From the NCBI GenBank assembly GCA_035286585.1, contig DATEDC010000026.1, positions 1-44,974 of the forward strand: a stretch of 44,974 nt of DNA, read 5' to 3'. The translations under genes were made by a program, and so were the position numbers. A model generated the notes under the pieces. It saw nothing but the letters and a program-made list of their open reading frames with translations, was not told the origin of the DNA and searched no databases. Positions 13,903 through 23,541 of the stretch are shown here, piece by piece (the first letter of the stretch is position 1; every line of letters begins with the position of its first letter). The DNA comes from DSOS01 sp035286585 (GTDB lineage: Bacteria > Chloroflexota > Anaerolineae > Anaerolineales > UBA4823).

Positions 13903-15988
13903 GCTACCCGAACATCTCCCTACGCTGAATATCGAAGGTTTGACTGTCGCTTACCGACAAAACGGCAGGTGGCTGGAAGCTGTTCGCGACGTCTCCCTAC
14001 ACATCCAACCCGGTGAGATCTACGGGCTGGTGGGCGAAAGCGGCTCAGGCAAGACGACGCTGGCGCTGGCTGTGCTGCGCTACCTGGGGCAGTACGGTAT
14101 GATCCTGCAGGGCAAGATCGAGCTGAATGGTAAAAATCTGCTGGATTTACAGCCGGCAGAAATGCGCAAGATTTGGGGGCGTGAGATGGCATATCTGCCG
14201 CAAAACTCGCAGTCTGCGCTGAACCCCACACTGCGCGTGGGCGACCAGATCGCCGAAATTTTGCATTACCAACTCGATATGGGGATGAAGAGGGCACAGC
14301 GCCGAGCGGTCGATCACCTGCGGGAAGTGAATATCGCCGATCCCGAACGGGTCGCCTCGAGCTATCCGCACCAGCTCAGTGGGGGCATGCAGCAGCGGGC
14401 GCTGATCGCCATGGCGCTGTGCAGCAACCCGACCCTGCTCATTTTGGATGAACCTACCACGAACCTGGATGTAACCACGCAGGCTGCCATCCTGGAGCTG
14501 TTGGTTGAGCTGATCAGCCAGCGCCAGACTGCCGCACTATACATCACCCACAATCTGGCGGTCGTGGCGCAAATGTGCCAGCGAGTGGGCGTGATGTACG
14601 CCGGCGTCATGCTGGAGGAGGCCGCTGCGGCGAGCTTATTCGCCAAGCCCCTACATCCCTATACGCATGGCATGCTCAGCAGCCTGCCGCGCCTGGGGGA
14701 GGGCAAGGCGAGCGCCCGCCTGCAATCTATCGGAGGCCAGTCCCCTCCGCCTGGACAGCTCACCTCAGGCTGCGTTTTCCAGCCGCGCTGCCCGCTGGCA
14801 ATCGAAGTGTGCAGCGAAAATCCTGCTTTGAGCTCGCCCTCCGCCGGACGACACATTCGCTGTCACCGCTGGGAGGCGATCCTGAAAGGCGAAATAAGCC
14901 TACCCACGGCGCCTGGGATGGAAAGCCCGGGCAGGATGGAGGCGAGCGACAAGGAAGTCGCGCTCAGCCTGGAAGGGGTTGCCGTGCGCTACCCTCTGCG
15001 GCGCACGCCCCTCGATATCCTGCGCAGGGAGCCAGGCCGGTCTGTGAGGGCAGTCGATGAGCTTGACCTGGTGATCGCCTCCGGGCAGACGTTTGGCCTG
15101 GTGGGCGAGAGCGGCAGCGGGAAAACCAGCCTGGCGCGAGCTATCCTGGGTGTGGCGGATAGAACGGAGGGAAAGATGGAACTGCTGGGCGCGCCTCTGC
15201 CGGCACAACTCTCATCCCGCAAGCGGGAAACGCTGCGCCGGGTGCAGATCGTATTCCAGAACTCGGAGGAAGCCCTCAACCCCTACCTGACTGTGGAGGA
15301 GATTTTACTCCGTCCTCTGGTGACGCTGCTGGGATTATCTCGCCAGGAGGCGCGTGACAGAGTTCCGGAACTGCTTAGGGCAGTGCGTCTGCCAGCCGCG
15401 TACGCCGTGCGCCTGCCCACCCAGCTCAGCGGCGGGGAAAAGCAAAGGGTGGCGATCGGGCGAGCTTTTGCTGCCAGACCTGACTTGCTGGTTTGCGATG
15501 AACCGGTCTCCGCATTGGATGTTTCCGTGCAGGCATCCATATTGAACCTGCTGTGCGATTTACAAGTCGAAAACCGCAGCAGCCTGCTGTTCATCTCCCA
15601 CGACCTGGCGGTGGTGGGATACCTGGCGGATGTGATCGGGGTGATCTACCTGGGACAGCTTGTGGAGATAGCCAATGCAGATGATCTTTTCAAGCCCCCC
15701 TTTCATCCGTACACCGAGGCGCTGCTCACAGCGGTCCCGACGCTGGAAACACAGAGCAGACAAAAAGGCATCATCCTGAGTGGAGAAATACCCAGTCCAA
15801 CAGAGAAACCGGGTGGGTGCCCATTTCACACTCGCTGCCCGCGCCTGGTGGGGGAGATATGTAAAACACAAGCCCCGCCGTGGCAGAGGCGGGAGGGATC
15901 CAGCAAGCGCTACCGCTGCCATATTCCCTGGATGGAGCTGCAGGCTGCACAGGGTAAACTTGCAAACGGCGAGATACAGGCAGGCTGA
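13877..15988 (+). CDS. Fused double ATPase (DppD-DppF type) of the ABC importer
   Basis: A 703-residue protein with two complete ABC ATPase domains. Domain 1 has Walker A GESGSGKTT, signature LSGGMQQR and Walker B LLILDEPTTNLD. Domain 2 has Walker A GESGSGKTS, signature LSGGEKQR and Walker B LLVCDEPVSALD. Each is followed by the oligopeptide-transporter C-terminal extension (FQPRCPLAIEVC and FHTRCPRLVGEIC). Most peptide importers use two separate proteins; the fused form is known in several lineages. The start is GTG 13877 or TTG 13895, both inside the permease gene, implying coupling. Both sites look catalytically intact. Confidence 0.93.
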   Translation: MFCNHPLNKLPEHLPTLNIEGLTVAYRQNGRWLEAVRDVSLHIQPGEIYGLVGESGSGKTTLALAVLRYLGQYGMILQGKIELNGKNLLDLQPAEMRKIWGREMAYLPQNSQSALNPTLRVGDQIAEILHYQLDMGMKRAQRRAVDHLREVNIADPERVASSYPHQLSGGMQQRALIAMALCSNPTLLILDEPTTNLDVTTQAAILELLVELISQRQTAALYITHNLAVVAQMCQRVGVMYAGVMLEEAAAASLFAKPLHPYTHGMLSSLPRLGEGKASARLQSIGGQSPPPGQLTSGCVFQPRCPLAIEVCSENPALSSPSAGRHIRCHRWEAILKGEISLPTAPGMESPGRMEASDKEVALSLEGVAVRYPLRRTPLDILRREPGRSVRAVDELDLVIASGQTFGLVGESGSGKTSLARAILGVADRTEGKMELLGAPLPAQLSSRKRETLRRVQIVFQNSEEALNPYLTVEEILLRPLVTLLGLSRQEARDRVPELLRAVRLPAAYAVRLPTQLSGGEKQRVAIGRAFAARPDLLVCDEPVSALDVSVQASILNLLCDLQVENRSSLLFISHDLAVVGYLADVIGVIYLGQLVEIANADDLFKPPFHPYTEALLTAVPTLETQSRQKGIILSGEIPSPTEKPGGCPFHTRCPRLVGEICKTQAPPWQRREGSSKRYRCHIPWMELQAAQGKLANGEIQAG

Positions 15989-15991
15989 TCC

Positions 15992-16957
15992 ATGTACCGC
16001 TATTTGCTGCGCCGAATGGGATTTTTACTGCTGACGATTCTGCTGACTTCGATCATCATCTTTGCGATCACGCAATGGCTGCCGGGCGACGTGTGCCGCA
16101 TCATCCTGGGGCGAGAAGCTGGCAAAAAAGCGCTGGAGGCCTGCCGCCGGGATTTGGGTCTGGAAGCCTCAGTGCCGGTGCAGTTTCTGCGCTGGCTGGG
16201 AGACTTCCTGAGCGGCGATTGGGGGCAGTCATACAGCACCAGAACGGAAATTTTCCCGCTGGTGATGCAGCGCCTGATCAACTCGCTGCGGCTTGCGGCG
16301 CTGACACTACTGATCGCTGTGCCGCTGGCGGTTGGGCTGGGCGTGGCGGCTGGATTGAACGCGGGCAGGCTGTTAGACAACCTGATCAGTATATCCACGT
16401 TATCCGTAGTCGGCCTACCCGAGTTCGTCACAGGCATCCTGCTGATCCAGATATTCGCGTTCGAGCTACGGCGCAGGGGATTGCCATCTTTGCCGGCGAA
16501 TTCATCTATCCGGCCCGAGGCCGGTTTCATGGAGGCGCTGCCGATGCTGATTCTGCCCGCCATGACGGCAACCCTGGTCTTGCTGGCGTACATCGCACGG
16601 ATAACGCGAGCTGGCGTGGTGGAAGAGATGAAACAGGCTTACGTGCGCACAGCCGACTTAAAGGGGCTGCCGCGGCGGGTGGTGGTGCTCAAGCACGTCC
16701 TGCGCAACGCGCTGCTGCCCACGATCACGGTAATCGCCATCAGCTTCGGCTGGCTGATCAGCGGATTGGTGGTCATCGAGAACGTGTTCAACTACCCCGG
16801 GCTGGGCAGGCTGCTGGTGTTTGCCATCGACCGCCGAGACCTGCCCCTGATGCAAGCTGTGGCGTTGGTCACCGTGCTTGGGTTTTCCCTGGCTAACCTG
16901 GCGGCTGACAGCCTCTACGCGCTGCTCAACCCGCGCATTCGCTATACAAGGGGATAA
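15992..16957 (+). CDS. ABC importer permease, DppB/OppB type
   Basis: A 321-residue protein with an N-terminal helix and six-helix BPD_transp core. It starts MYRYLLRRMGFLLLTILLTS, has the usual periplasmic PGDVCRIILGREAGKKA region, and the EAA loop around YVRTADLKGLPRRVVVLKHVLRNALLP. It ends near NPRIRYTRG, as DppB proteins do. It is last in the operon, 3 nt after the ATPase stop. The order SBP-C-DF-B differs from the common SBP-B-C-D-F order. Confidence 0.93.
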   Translation: MYRYLLRRMGFLLLTILLTSIIIFAITQWLPGDVCRIILGREAGKKALEACRRDLGLEASVPVQFLRWLGDFLSGDWGQSYSTRTEIFPLVMQRLINSLRLAALTLLIAVPLAVGLGVAAGLNAGRLLDNLISISTLSVVGLPEFVTGILLIQIFAFELRRRGLPSLPANSSIRPEAGFMEALPMLILPAMTATLVLLAYIARITRAGVVEEMKQAYVRTADLKGLPRRVVVLKHVLRNALLPTITVIAISFGWLISGLVVIENVFNYPGLGRLLVFAIDRRDLPLMQAVALVTVLGFSLANLAADSLYALLNPRIRYTRG

Positions 16958-17066
16958 CAGAAATGCAATGTGCTTAATTCTCATGTTCTATTACAATAAT
17001 GGCGTAAATGTCAATCAAAATTTCTGTGTTGAAAATTTATTATCCAACTGAGCAGGTACATTATCG

Positions 17067-19187
17067 ATGGATTTAAGCAGATCGATAGCCGAACAAGACG
17101 AACTCGTTGAGAGATTACAGGCTGAGCTGACCCGGTATAAACTCAGGGAGAAAGAGCTCGTAGCCGAGCGCGACTTTTTTTCCAATATATTTGACGCAGT
17201 AGGTGCGATGGTGGTCCTCCTGGACAGGTGGGGCAATTTGCTTTTGTTTAACCAGGCCTGCCAGCGCTTGTTTGGATATTCTGCCAATGAGATTCGCGAG
17301 AAACTGCAAACCGGAGAGCTGCCATTACCTGATGAGGTGCGCAGCATAAAACAAATCATCCAAGATATACGCTCGGGCGAATCACTGCGCGAGACTGAAT
17401 GGACCAGCCGCGAGGGTGATATTAAAAAAATCACCTGGTCGATCACTACATTAAAGAGTAAAAGCGGTGAAGTTGATTACATCTTCGCGACAGGGATTGA
17501 TATCACCAGCCGAAAGATGGCGGAAGAGCTGCTGGAAAGAGAGAGAAATCTCCTAGATGACCTGATCAACTCAATACCAGATCTGATCTTTTTTAAAGAT
17601 ATCTCCGGCGCTTATACGGGGTGTAATCGAGCCTTTGAAGCCCAGAGCGGTCGCTCTTTAGCGGAAATCGCCGGGCGGAGCGACGCTGAACTCTACGCAG
17701 TGGAACAGGCCATGCAATTTGAACGCACAGATCGGCAGGTCATGGAGAGCGGAAAGCCGGTTTCTTACCTTAGCTGGACAAAAGACCACTCCGGAAAGCC
17801 CTTGCTCATCGAGACGAGGAAGAGCCCTTACTATGGCCCGGATGGAAATATGCTGGGCGTGATCGGCATCGGTCGCGATATCACCAGACACAGAATAATC
17901 GAAGATGCATTACGGAACGCCAAATCGGAGATTGAACAGCTCATCGCCTCCCTCTCGTCTGGATTAATCGGCCTCACGGTTGACTTAAAGGTCTCTTATT
18001 GGAATCCAAGCGTCCAGCAAATATTCGGCAAGAGTGCGCAAGAGATCATCGGCAAGCCTTTAAAAGCTCTCGGGGTGAGCTGGGCTTGGGATACGATTGC
18101 TGAAGCCCTGATTAAATGCCGCGCTCAGGCAACTGCAATCTACCTCGATCCGATGCGGTTTACTCGCATCGATGGCAGTCCGGGGTATTTGGGCATCAAC
18201 GTCAGCCCGATACTCGATGGACATGGCCTGATTGCAGGATTTATTATCTTGGTCAACGATATCACGGAGCGAAAAATACTCGAAAGCAGACTCGTCCAGT
18301 TACAGAAACTGGAATCGATCGGTCAGCTTGCCGCAGGGATCTCGCACGAGATCAATTCACCCATCCAATACGTGGGAGATAACATCACCTTCCTCCAGAG
18401 CTGCTTCGAAGATCTGTTGAATCTCATCTCAAAGTACCGGGCGCTTTTCGACGAAGTCAGGGTTTTGGGTGTTTCAGCATATCTGGTTGATGCGGTGAAA
18501 ACGACCATGGAGGAAATTGATTTGGGATTTTTGATGGGAGAAATTCCATTAGCCATACAGCAAAGCCTGGAAGGCGTGCAGCGCGTATCCGGCATTGTCC
18601 GGGCGATGAAGGATTTCTCTCACCCGGGCGTCAAGGAAAAAACGGTGCTCGACATCAACAAAGCGCTCGAAAGCACCCTGGCGGTAACAAGCAACGAATG
18701 GAAATATATCGCCGAAATCCAGACCGAGCTTGACCCCGACCTGCCGCACATCATGGGACTGCCCAGCGAGATCAACCAGGTATTTTTGAATATCATCATC
18801 AACGCGGTGCACGCTATCGAAGAGGTGATCGGGGATTATAAGAACGGCGAAAAGGGGATTATCAACATCCGGACACGCAGCGAAGGAGAATGGGTAGAAG
18901 TTCTCATTCGGGATACGGGTGGGGGGATTCCCAAAGAAATTGAAACGCGCATATTCGAGCCATTTTTCACGACGAAGGAAGTCGGTAAAGGGACCGGACA
19001 GGGATTGGCTATCGCATATGACGTGGTGGTCAGAAAACACGGCGGAATGTTAACGTTTAAGTCTGATGTGGGAAAAGGTACCACGTTTATCGTCCGGCTG
19101 CCTATTCAAGCCTCTCAACCTCCAGAGCGTAAGAACACCGATCGGTTCGAGGTTAAAAGCAAAGCGACTGCATTGGAGACTAAATGA
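17067..19187 (+). CDS. Multi-PAS sensor histidine kinase
   Basis: A 706-residue cytoplasmic kinase. A short coiled coil (residues 5-35) is followed by about three PAS domains (roughly 35-150, 155-280, 285-400; see FDAVGAMVVLLDRWGN, SIPDLIFFKDISGAYTGCN, SSGLIGLTVDLKVSYWN). The H-box is AAGISHEINSPIQYVGDN with His427, then a dimerisation insert and an ATPase domain (NIIINAVHAIEE, DTGGGIPKEI, GTGQGLAIAYDVV). There are no transmembrane segments or obvious heme/flavin residues, so the signal is unknown. The start ATG has only a weak ribosome site; a possible TACAAT -10 box lies at 16992-16997. It overlaps the response regulator by ATGA, and the two form a two-component pair. Confidence 0.9.
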   Translation: MDLSRSIAEQDELVERLQAELTRYKLREKELVAERDFFSNIFDAVGAMVVLLDRWGNLLLFNQACQRLFGYSANEIREKLQTGELPLPDEVRSIKQIIQDIRSGESLRETEWTSREGDIKKITWSITTLKSKSGEVDYIFATGIDITSRKMAEELLERERNLLDDLINSIPDLIFFKDISGAYTGCNRAFEAQSGRSLAEIAGRSDAELYAVEQAMQFERTDRQVMESGKPVSYLSWTKDHSGKPLLIETRKSPYYGPDGNMLGVIGIGRDITRHRIIEDALRNAKSEIEQLIASLSSGLIGLTVDLKVSYWNPSVQQIFGKSAQEIIGKPLKALGVSWAWDTIAEALIKCRAQATAIYLDPMRFTRIDGSPGYLGINVSPILDGHGLIAGFIILVNDITERKILESRLVQLQKLESIGQLAAGISHEINSPIQYVGDNITFLQSCFEDLLNLISKYRALFDEVRVLGVSAYLVDAVKTTMEEIDLGFLMGEIPLAIQQSLEGVQRVSGIVRAMKDFSHPGVKEKTVLDINKALESTLAVTSNEWKYIAEIQTELDPDLPHIMGLPSEINQVFLNIIINAVHAIEEVIGDYKNGEKGIINIRTRSEGEWVEVLIRDTGGGIPKEIETRIFEPFFTTKEVGKGTGQGLAIAYDVVVRKHGGMLTFKSDVGKGTTFIVRLPIQASQPPERKNTDRFEVKSKATALETK

Positions 19188-20356
19188 GCGAGAAAATATT
19201 GTTTGTAGACGATGAGGAGAACATACTGGCTGCATTCAGACGCCAACTGCGAGGCAAGTATTCCGTAAGTACGGCTTCAAATGGGGAGGAAGGGCTCGAG
19301 ACCATCCATACCCAAGGTCCATTTGCCGTTATCGTCGCTGATTTTCGGATGCCCAGGATGAATGGAACCCAATTTCTTAGCCGCGCCAAGGAACTCGCTC
19401 CTGATTCCGTGCGCATCATGCTGACCGGGCACGCTGACTTGAACACTGCCATCGAGGCGGTCAACGATGGAAACATTTTTCGTTTTCTTACCAAGCCGTG
19501 TTCAACGGAAAATCTGATCAAAACACTTGATTATGCAATTGAACTGCATCGTTTAATCAACGCCGAACGTGACCTGCTTCAAAAAACACTGGGCGGGAGC
19601 GTGAAGCTATTTATGGAACTGCTCAGCCTCTCCAATCCGATTGCATTCAGCCGCACGCTACGCCTGCGAAGAGTCGTCCGGCATATCGTCGGAAATCTCA
19701 ACACAAGAGACACGTGGCAAATCGAACTGGCGGCAATGCTTTCCCAGGTTGGGTGCGTGGCTCTGCCCGGCGGACTTCTCGAAAAATATCATTGCGGAGA
19801 GCCAGTGACCAACGAAGAACGAAATATGCTCAGGTCACACCCCCTGATCGCGCATCGACTGCTGGAAAGGATTCCACGATTAGAGAGTGTTGCTCTGATC
19901 GTCAAAGACCAGCATAAAGACTACGCAGACTTCGAACAGGCGCCCAGTTGGGGGGAAAAGCGAAAAATCAATCTCGGAGCGCAGATACTGAAAGCTGCTT
20001 TGGATTACGATGAGCTCCTGCAGCAAGGCCTCACGCACACTCAGGCACTGGAGAAGCTATCAGAATATCACCAGGCCTATAACCCTGAAGTTTTGGAGGC
20101 ATTGAGCAAAGGCGAGTTTCTGGTGAAAAACTGGAAGGTGCAAATTGTGCCTGCCAGTGGACTTGAAATCGGCATGATATTAGAAGACGACCTGCTCACA
20201 AGGGAGGGGGAAACAGTAGCCGCGCAAGGCCAGGAGATCACTCCCCTGATACTCGAGCGCGTCAGTCTGATTTCCCGAAAAACCAGCCTGGTGGAGCCGA
20301 TTCGAGTGCTTATCCAGGGAGGGGCCCGCATCCCTGCCGCCGAAATCCAATTGTAG
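19184..20356 (+). CDS. Response regulator with degenerate HD-GYP-like output domain
   Basis: A 390-residue protein. Residues 1-120 form a receiver domain: acidic pocket VDDEEN, phospho-acceptor Asp53 in VADFRMPRMNG, Thr in MLTGHAD and Lys in FLTKPC. After a helical linker, residues about 145-300 resemble the RpfG-type HD domain, but the expected metal-binding HD is absent (MLSQVGCVALP in place of LLHDIGK-like) and the GYP region is not preserved (DQHKDYADF). It is therefore more likely a protein-interaction output than an active c-di-GMP phosphodiesterase. It is encoded with the PAS kinase. Its 3' end overlaps the convergent patatin gene by 47 nt. Confidence 0.85.
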   Translation: MSEKILFVDDEENILAAFRRQLRGKYSVSTASNGEEGLETIHTQGPFAVIVADFRMPRMNGTQFLSRAKELAPDSVRIMLTGHADLNTAIEAVNDGNIFRFLTKPCSTENLIKTLDYAIELHRLINAERDLLQKTLGGSVKLFMELLSLSNPIAFSRTLRLRRVVRHIVGNLNTRDTWQIELAAMLSQVGCVALPGGLLEKYHCGEPVTNEERNMLRSHPLIAHRLLERIPRLESVALIVKDQHKDYADFEQAPSWGEKRKINLGAQILKAALDYDELLQQGLTHTQALEKLSEYHQAYNPEVLEALSKGEFLVKNWKVQIVPASGLEIGMILEDDLLTREGETVAAQGQEITPLILERVSLISRKTSLVEPIRVLIQGGARIPAAEIQL

Positions 20357-21221
20357 CCCGGTTCAGCCAGGCTTTCAACGGGCCAAGAGCTGAAAAGTCG
20401 GCGGTCTGAAGATAGGCTTCTGTAATTCTCCTGCCAGTTGCGATCAGCTCAGCGGCGCGATCGAAGATCCAGTAACCGGGGTCCTCATCTGGCCTGAGCT
20501 GGATAAGGTGCAGGCGGGCGCCGCGTGACCACCGAGCCGCATCGAACTCTCTTTCCGCCTGGGACCTGATCATCAGGGACATGGATTGCGAAATGTATGC
20601 CAGAATCCCATTACCTGAGGCCAGGTTTTTTTTCATCAGTGGATGGCAGGTGTGCAGGGCGATGATCTCGTTCGCTCCGCGCTCCAGAGCGATGCGCACT
20701 GGCAAACTGGAAATCAGGCCCCCATCGACGTAGGCTTCAGCGCCGATCCGCCAGGGAGGGAAGAGGGGCGGAAGGGCTGTGGTAGCCATCAAGCCGTCCA
20801 GCAAGCGGTCTGCGGGGTCATCGCCGAACACTTTCAGGGTGCCATCGGAAAGGCGCGCGGCGACCGCGAACAGGCTGGGTTTTGAAAAATCTGTCATCCG
20901 TGCGTCTGCGGGCAAAAAACGAGTGATGAAGCGCAAAAGCTCGTCGTTCGCCAGCAGGCTGCTCTGACCGCGAACCAGGCGGAGCAGGGTAGGGAGCTGG
21001 CTGAGCGGCTTGAAGAAATGCGGGGCAATATCGCTCCACAGCCTGATCAATTGCTGAACGCCGTTCAAATCCGGCTGACTCGCCAGCCAAGCGGCGTTTA
21101 AAGCACCAGCGGAAACGCCCACCAGCATATCCGGTTGGTGCCCATGCTCCAGCAAGGCTTCCAGCGCGCCCGCCTGGATGGCGCTGTAATTACCACCGCC
21201 GCTGAGTACAAATGCTTTCAT
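20310..21221 (-). CDS. Patatin-like phospholipase
   Basis: A 303-residue serine hydrolase with the Ser-Asp dyad of the patatin/RssA family. The oxyanion loop is VLSGGGNYSAIQAGAL, the nucleophile Ser37 lies in LVGVSAGALNAAW and the catalytic Asp is in AYVDGGLISSLPV. No signal peptide is seen, so it is likely cytoplasmic, acting on lipid acyl esters. The ATG at 21221 has GAGGTGA upstream and a good promoter at 21251-21279. It is monocistronic, convergent with the response regulator gene. Confidence 0.92.
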   Translation of the reverse strand: MKAFVLSGGGNYSAIQAGALEALLEHGHQPDMLVGVSAGALNAAWLASQPDLNGVQQLIRLWSDIAPHFFKPLSQLPTLLRLVRGQSSLLANDELLRFITRFLPADARMTDFSKPSLFAVAARLSDGTLKVFGDDPADRLLDGLMATTALPPLFPPWRIGAEAYVDGGLISSLPVRIALERGANEIIALHTCHPLMKKNLASGNGILAYISQSMSLMIRSQAEREFDAARWSRGARLHLIQLRPDEDPGYWIFDRAAELIATGRRITEAYLQTADFSALGPLKAWLNRATIGFRRQGCGPLPG

Positions 21222-21250
21222 GATTCACCTCGAGATGAATTCCTTTAAAC

Positions 21251-21279
21251 ATAATATGAAATTTTGCTGGAAAAAGCAA
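21251..21279 (-). promoter_or_regulatory. Promoter of the patatin gene
   Basis: On the minus strand: TTGCTT (21279-21274), a 17-bp spacer and TATTAT (21256-21251), about 30 nt upstream of the patatin ATG. Confidence 0.6.
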
Positions 21280-21472
21280 GAGGGAGCAGCCATGTATTAT
21301 GGCTTCAGGCGCCGGGTTTTACATGGTTGGTTTCGGCAAGTATGGGCTTGTCTTGGTTTTTTGGCTGTTTGTCGACGAGGTAGTTCTCATCATCAGGTGT
21401 GGTATGCAGCAGGGATCATTTAAACTGCTCGATCTTCGCGGACCACGCAAAAGGATGTCAATCCTTCACGTT
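21280..21472. other. Intergenic stretch without a confident gene
   Basis: Two overlapping plus-strand ORFs of 44 and 63 codons begin at 21291 and 21299. The first has GGGAGC upstream (MYYGFRRRVLHG...); the second has a hydrophobic middle (GLVLVFWLFVDEVVLII). Neither resembles a known family clearly, so I leave them uncalled. Confidence 0.3.
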
Positions 21473-21545
21473 GTTCAGGACAGGCTCTGAGCGAAGCGAA
21501 GGAGCCAGATTCTTCAGTCGCTCCGCTCCATCAGAATGACATACC
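21473..21545. repeat. Interspersed REP/MITE-like repeat
   Basis: The minus strand carries the phrase GTCATTCTGATGGAGCGGAG and later CTTCGCTTCGCTCAGAG and CCTGTCCTGA. This style of short non-coding repeat (GTCATTCTGAGCGAAGCGAAG...) is frequent between genes in many environmental bacterial genomes. It lies between patatin and htpG. Confidence 0.55.
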
Positions 21546-21626
21546 AGTAATGGATTTAAGGATTCTTCCTGTGGTAGGATTCCGGTAAAATCGTGGCTAA
21601 CTTTTAGCTCAAGGTTGGAGGCAGAT

Positions 21627-23516
21627 ATGGCAGAAGCAAACGAAACCTCGAAACCAGAAGAGGCGCAGTTATATTCTTTTAAAGCTGAAACCAGGCAGCT
21701 TTTGAACATCCTGGTCCATTCGTTGTATAAAGATCGGGAAGTGTTTTTACGAGAGCTGATCTCGAACGCCTCCGATGCGCTCAATCGCATCCGCTTCGTG
21801 ATGCTCACGGAGCGCAACGTTCTGGATGCGGAGGCGGAGTTATGCATCCGCATTCGCGCCGATAAAGAGAGGGGCGTGATCACGATCCAGGATACGGGCA
21901 TCGGGATGACCCGGGACGAGATCATCGAAAATTTGGGCACGATAGCCCAATCCGGGGCGCGCGAATTTTTGGAAGCGGTCAGAGAGCAAAAAGAGAATCT
22001 GGCTCAAATCATCGGCCAGTTCGGTGTCGGTTTCTATTCTGTGTTCATGGTCGCCGAATGGGTCAGGGTGACCTCGCGTTCGTATAAGCCTCGGGCTAAA
22101 GCGGTAGCCTGGTATGCAACCGGCGAGGACAATTTCCAGGTGGGGGCAGCCGATAAGCAAGAGCGAGGCACAAGCGTAGAGATCAAGCTGAAGGAAGAGG
22201 CGGCGGAATTCGCCGAGGAGAGCCGCCTGAGGGAGATCATCCGCAAGCACTCCAATTACGTCAGCTTCCCGATCTACCTCGGCGACAGCCAGGAGCAGGT
22301 CAACCAGCGCACCGCCATCTGGCGTATGTCCCGGCAGGAGGCGTCGGCAGAGCAATACGATGAATTCTACCGCCAGCTAACCCTGGATCCCGAAAAGCCG
22401 CTCATGCACGTCCACCTGGTCACCGATGCGCCGCTGCAGGTCTACGCCCTGCTGTACGCGCCCGGCAAAGCCGAGCGCGGCATCCTGTCCTTGCGCGGGG
22501 AAGACGGCCTGAAGCTGTACTCTAAAAACATCTTGATTGATGAGTATGCCAAGGATTTGCTGCCGGAGTACCTGAGATTCGTCCAGGGCGTAGTCGATTC
22601 GGAGGACTTGCCGCTGAATGTGTCCAGGGAGACTGTCCAGGCGACCGGGATGATGAAGCGCCTGAAACAGATCCTGGGCGGGCAGGTGATCAAAGAATTG
22701 GATGAGCTGGCGCGAAAAGACACCGAAAAATACCGGATTTTCTGGCAGGAATTTGGCGGCTATCTCAAGCAGGGCGTGGCGACTAATCCGGCAGAGGCGG
22801 AAAAACTCTATCCTTTACTGCGTTTCAAAACCAGCCTCCACCCGGACGACTGGCGCTCGCTGGAGGATTACGCGGGACGCATGCCGGACGATCAGAAAAC
22901 GATCTACTACCTGATTGGAGACGACCCAAAATCGATCCTGCGCAGCCCGCATTTAGATTACTTTCAAAAGCAGGGAATCGATGTTTTGCTGCTAACCGAG
23001 CCGATCGACAGTTTCATGTTGATGAGTCTGCGCAAGTACAAAGACTACGAGCTGAAAAATATAGCTCTGGCAGCGCCGGAGGAGGCAGAGAGCAAAAAAG
23101 ACCAGCAGGCTGACGAAAGCAGCCCGGCGGAGAATTTCGAACAGATTATTGCCAGATTCAAGCAGCAGCTAGGAGAGCGCGTCCTGGATGTGCGCGGCAC
23201 GAACAGGCTGGCGCAGTCCGTAGCCCGGCTGGTCGACCCGGAAGGCAGCCTCAACCCCGAGCTGCAGCGGGTGTATAAATATCTAGAAAAGGATTACGAA
23301 ATCCCCAAGAAGATCCTGGAACTGAACCCTTCCAGCGAGCTGTTAAGACGCTTGCTGGATCTGGACCCCGGCTCAGAACTGCACCAGTTGATCGTCGAGC
23401 AGATCTATGAGAGCGCTCTGCTGGTGGAAGGGCTTCACCCGGACCCGGCGAGCATCGCGCCGCGCATCCAGCAAATCATGGAGGCGGCGCTGTCTAAGAA
23501 CCCTCCCGATGGATAG
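21627..23516 (+). CDS. htpG: Molecular chaperone HtpG (Hsp90)
   Basis: A protein of about 629 residues with the complete Hsp90 layout. The N-terminal GHKL ATPase has FLRELISNASDAL (catalytic Glu and Mg-binding Asn), IQDTGIGMTRDEII and GQFGVGFYSVFMV. The middle domain has LPLNVSRETVQ with the catalytic-loop Arg, and a C-terminal dimerisation domain ends in MEAALSKNPPDG. It refolds client proteins in the cytoplasm. ATG 21627 is chosen over an upstream in-frame TTG because GGAGG lies 6-10 nt before it. A weak TAAAAT box at 21586-21591 may be its promoter; I see no CIRCE operator. Confidence 0.96.
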   Translation: MAEANETSKPEEAQLYSFKAETRQLLNILVHSLYKDREVFLRELISNASDALNRIRFVMLTERNVLDAEAELCIRIRADKERGVITIQDTGIGMTRDEIIENLGTIAQSGAREFLEAVREQKENLAQIIGQFGVGFYSVFMVAEWVRVTSRSYKPRAKAVAWYATGEDNFQVGAADKQERGTSVEIKLKEEAAEFAEESRLREIIRKHSNYVSFPIYLGDSQEQVNQRTAIWRMSRQEASAEQYDEFYRQLTLDPEKPLMHVHLVTDAPLQVYALLYAPGKAERGILSLRGEDGLKLYSKNILIDEYAKDLLPEYLRFVQGVVDSEDLPLNVSRETVQATGMMKRLKQILGGQVIKELDELARKDTEKYRIFWQEFGGYLKQGVATNPAEAEKLYPLLRFKTSLHPDDWRSLEDYAGRMPDDQKTIYYLIGDDPKSILRSPHLDYFQKQGIDVLLLTEPIDSFMLMSLRKYKDYELKNIALAAPEEAESKKDQQADESSPAENFEQIIARFKQQLGERVLDVRGTNRLAQSVARLVDPEGSLNPELQRVYKYLEKDYEIPKKILELNPSSELLRRLLDLDPGSELHQLIVEQIYESALLVEGLHPDPASIAPRIQQIMEAALSKNPPDG

Positions 23517-23541
23517 AATTCCGGATTTTTCCGAGCCGGGG

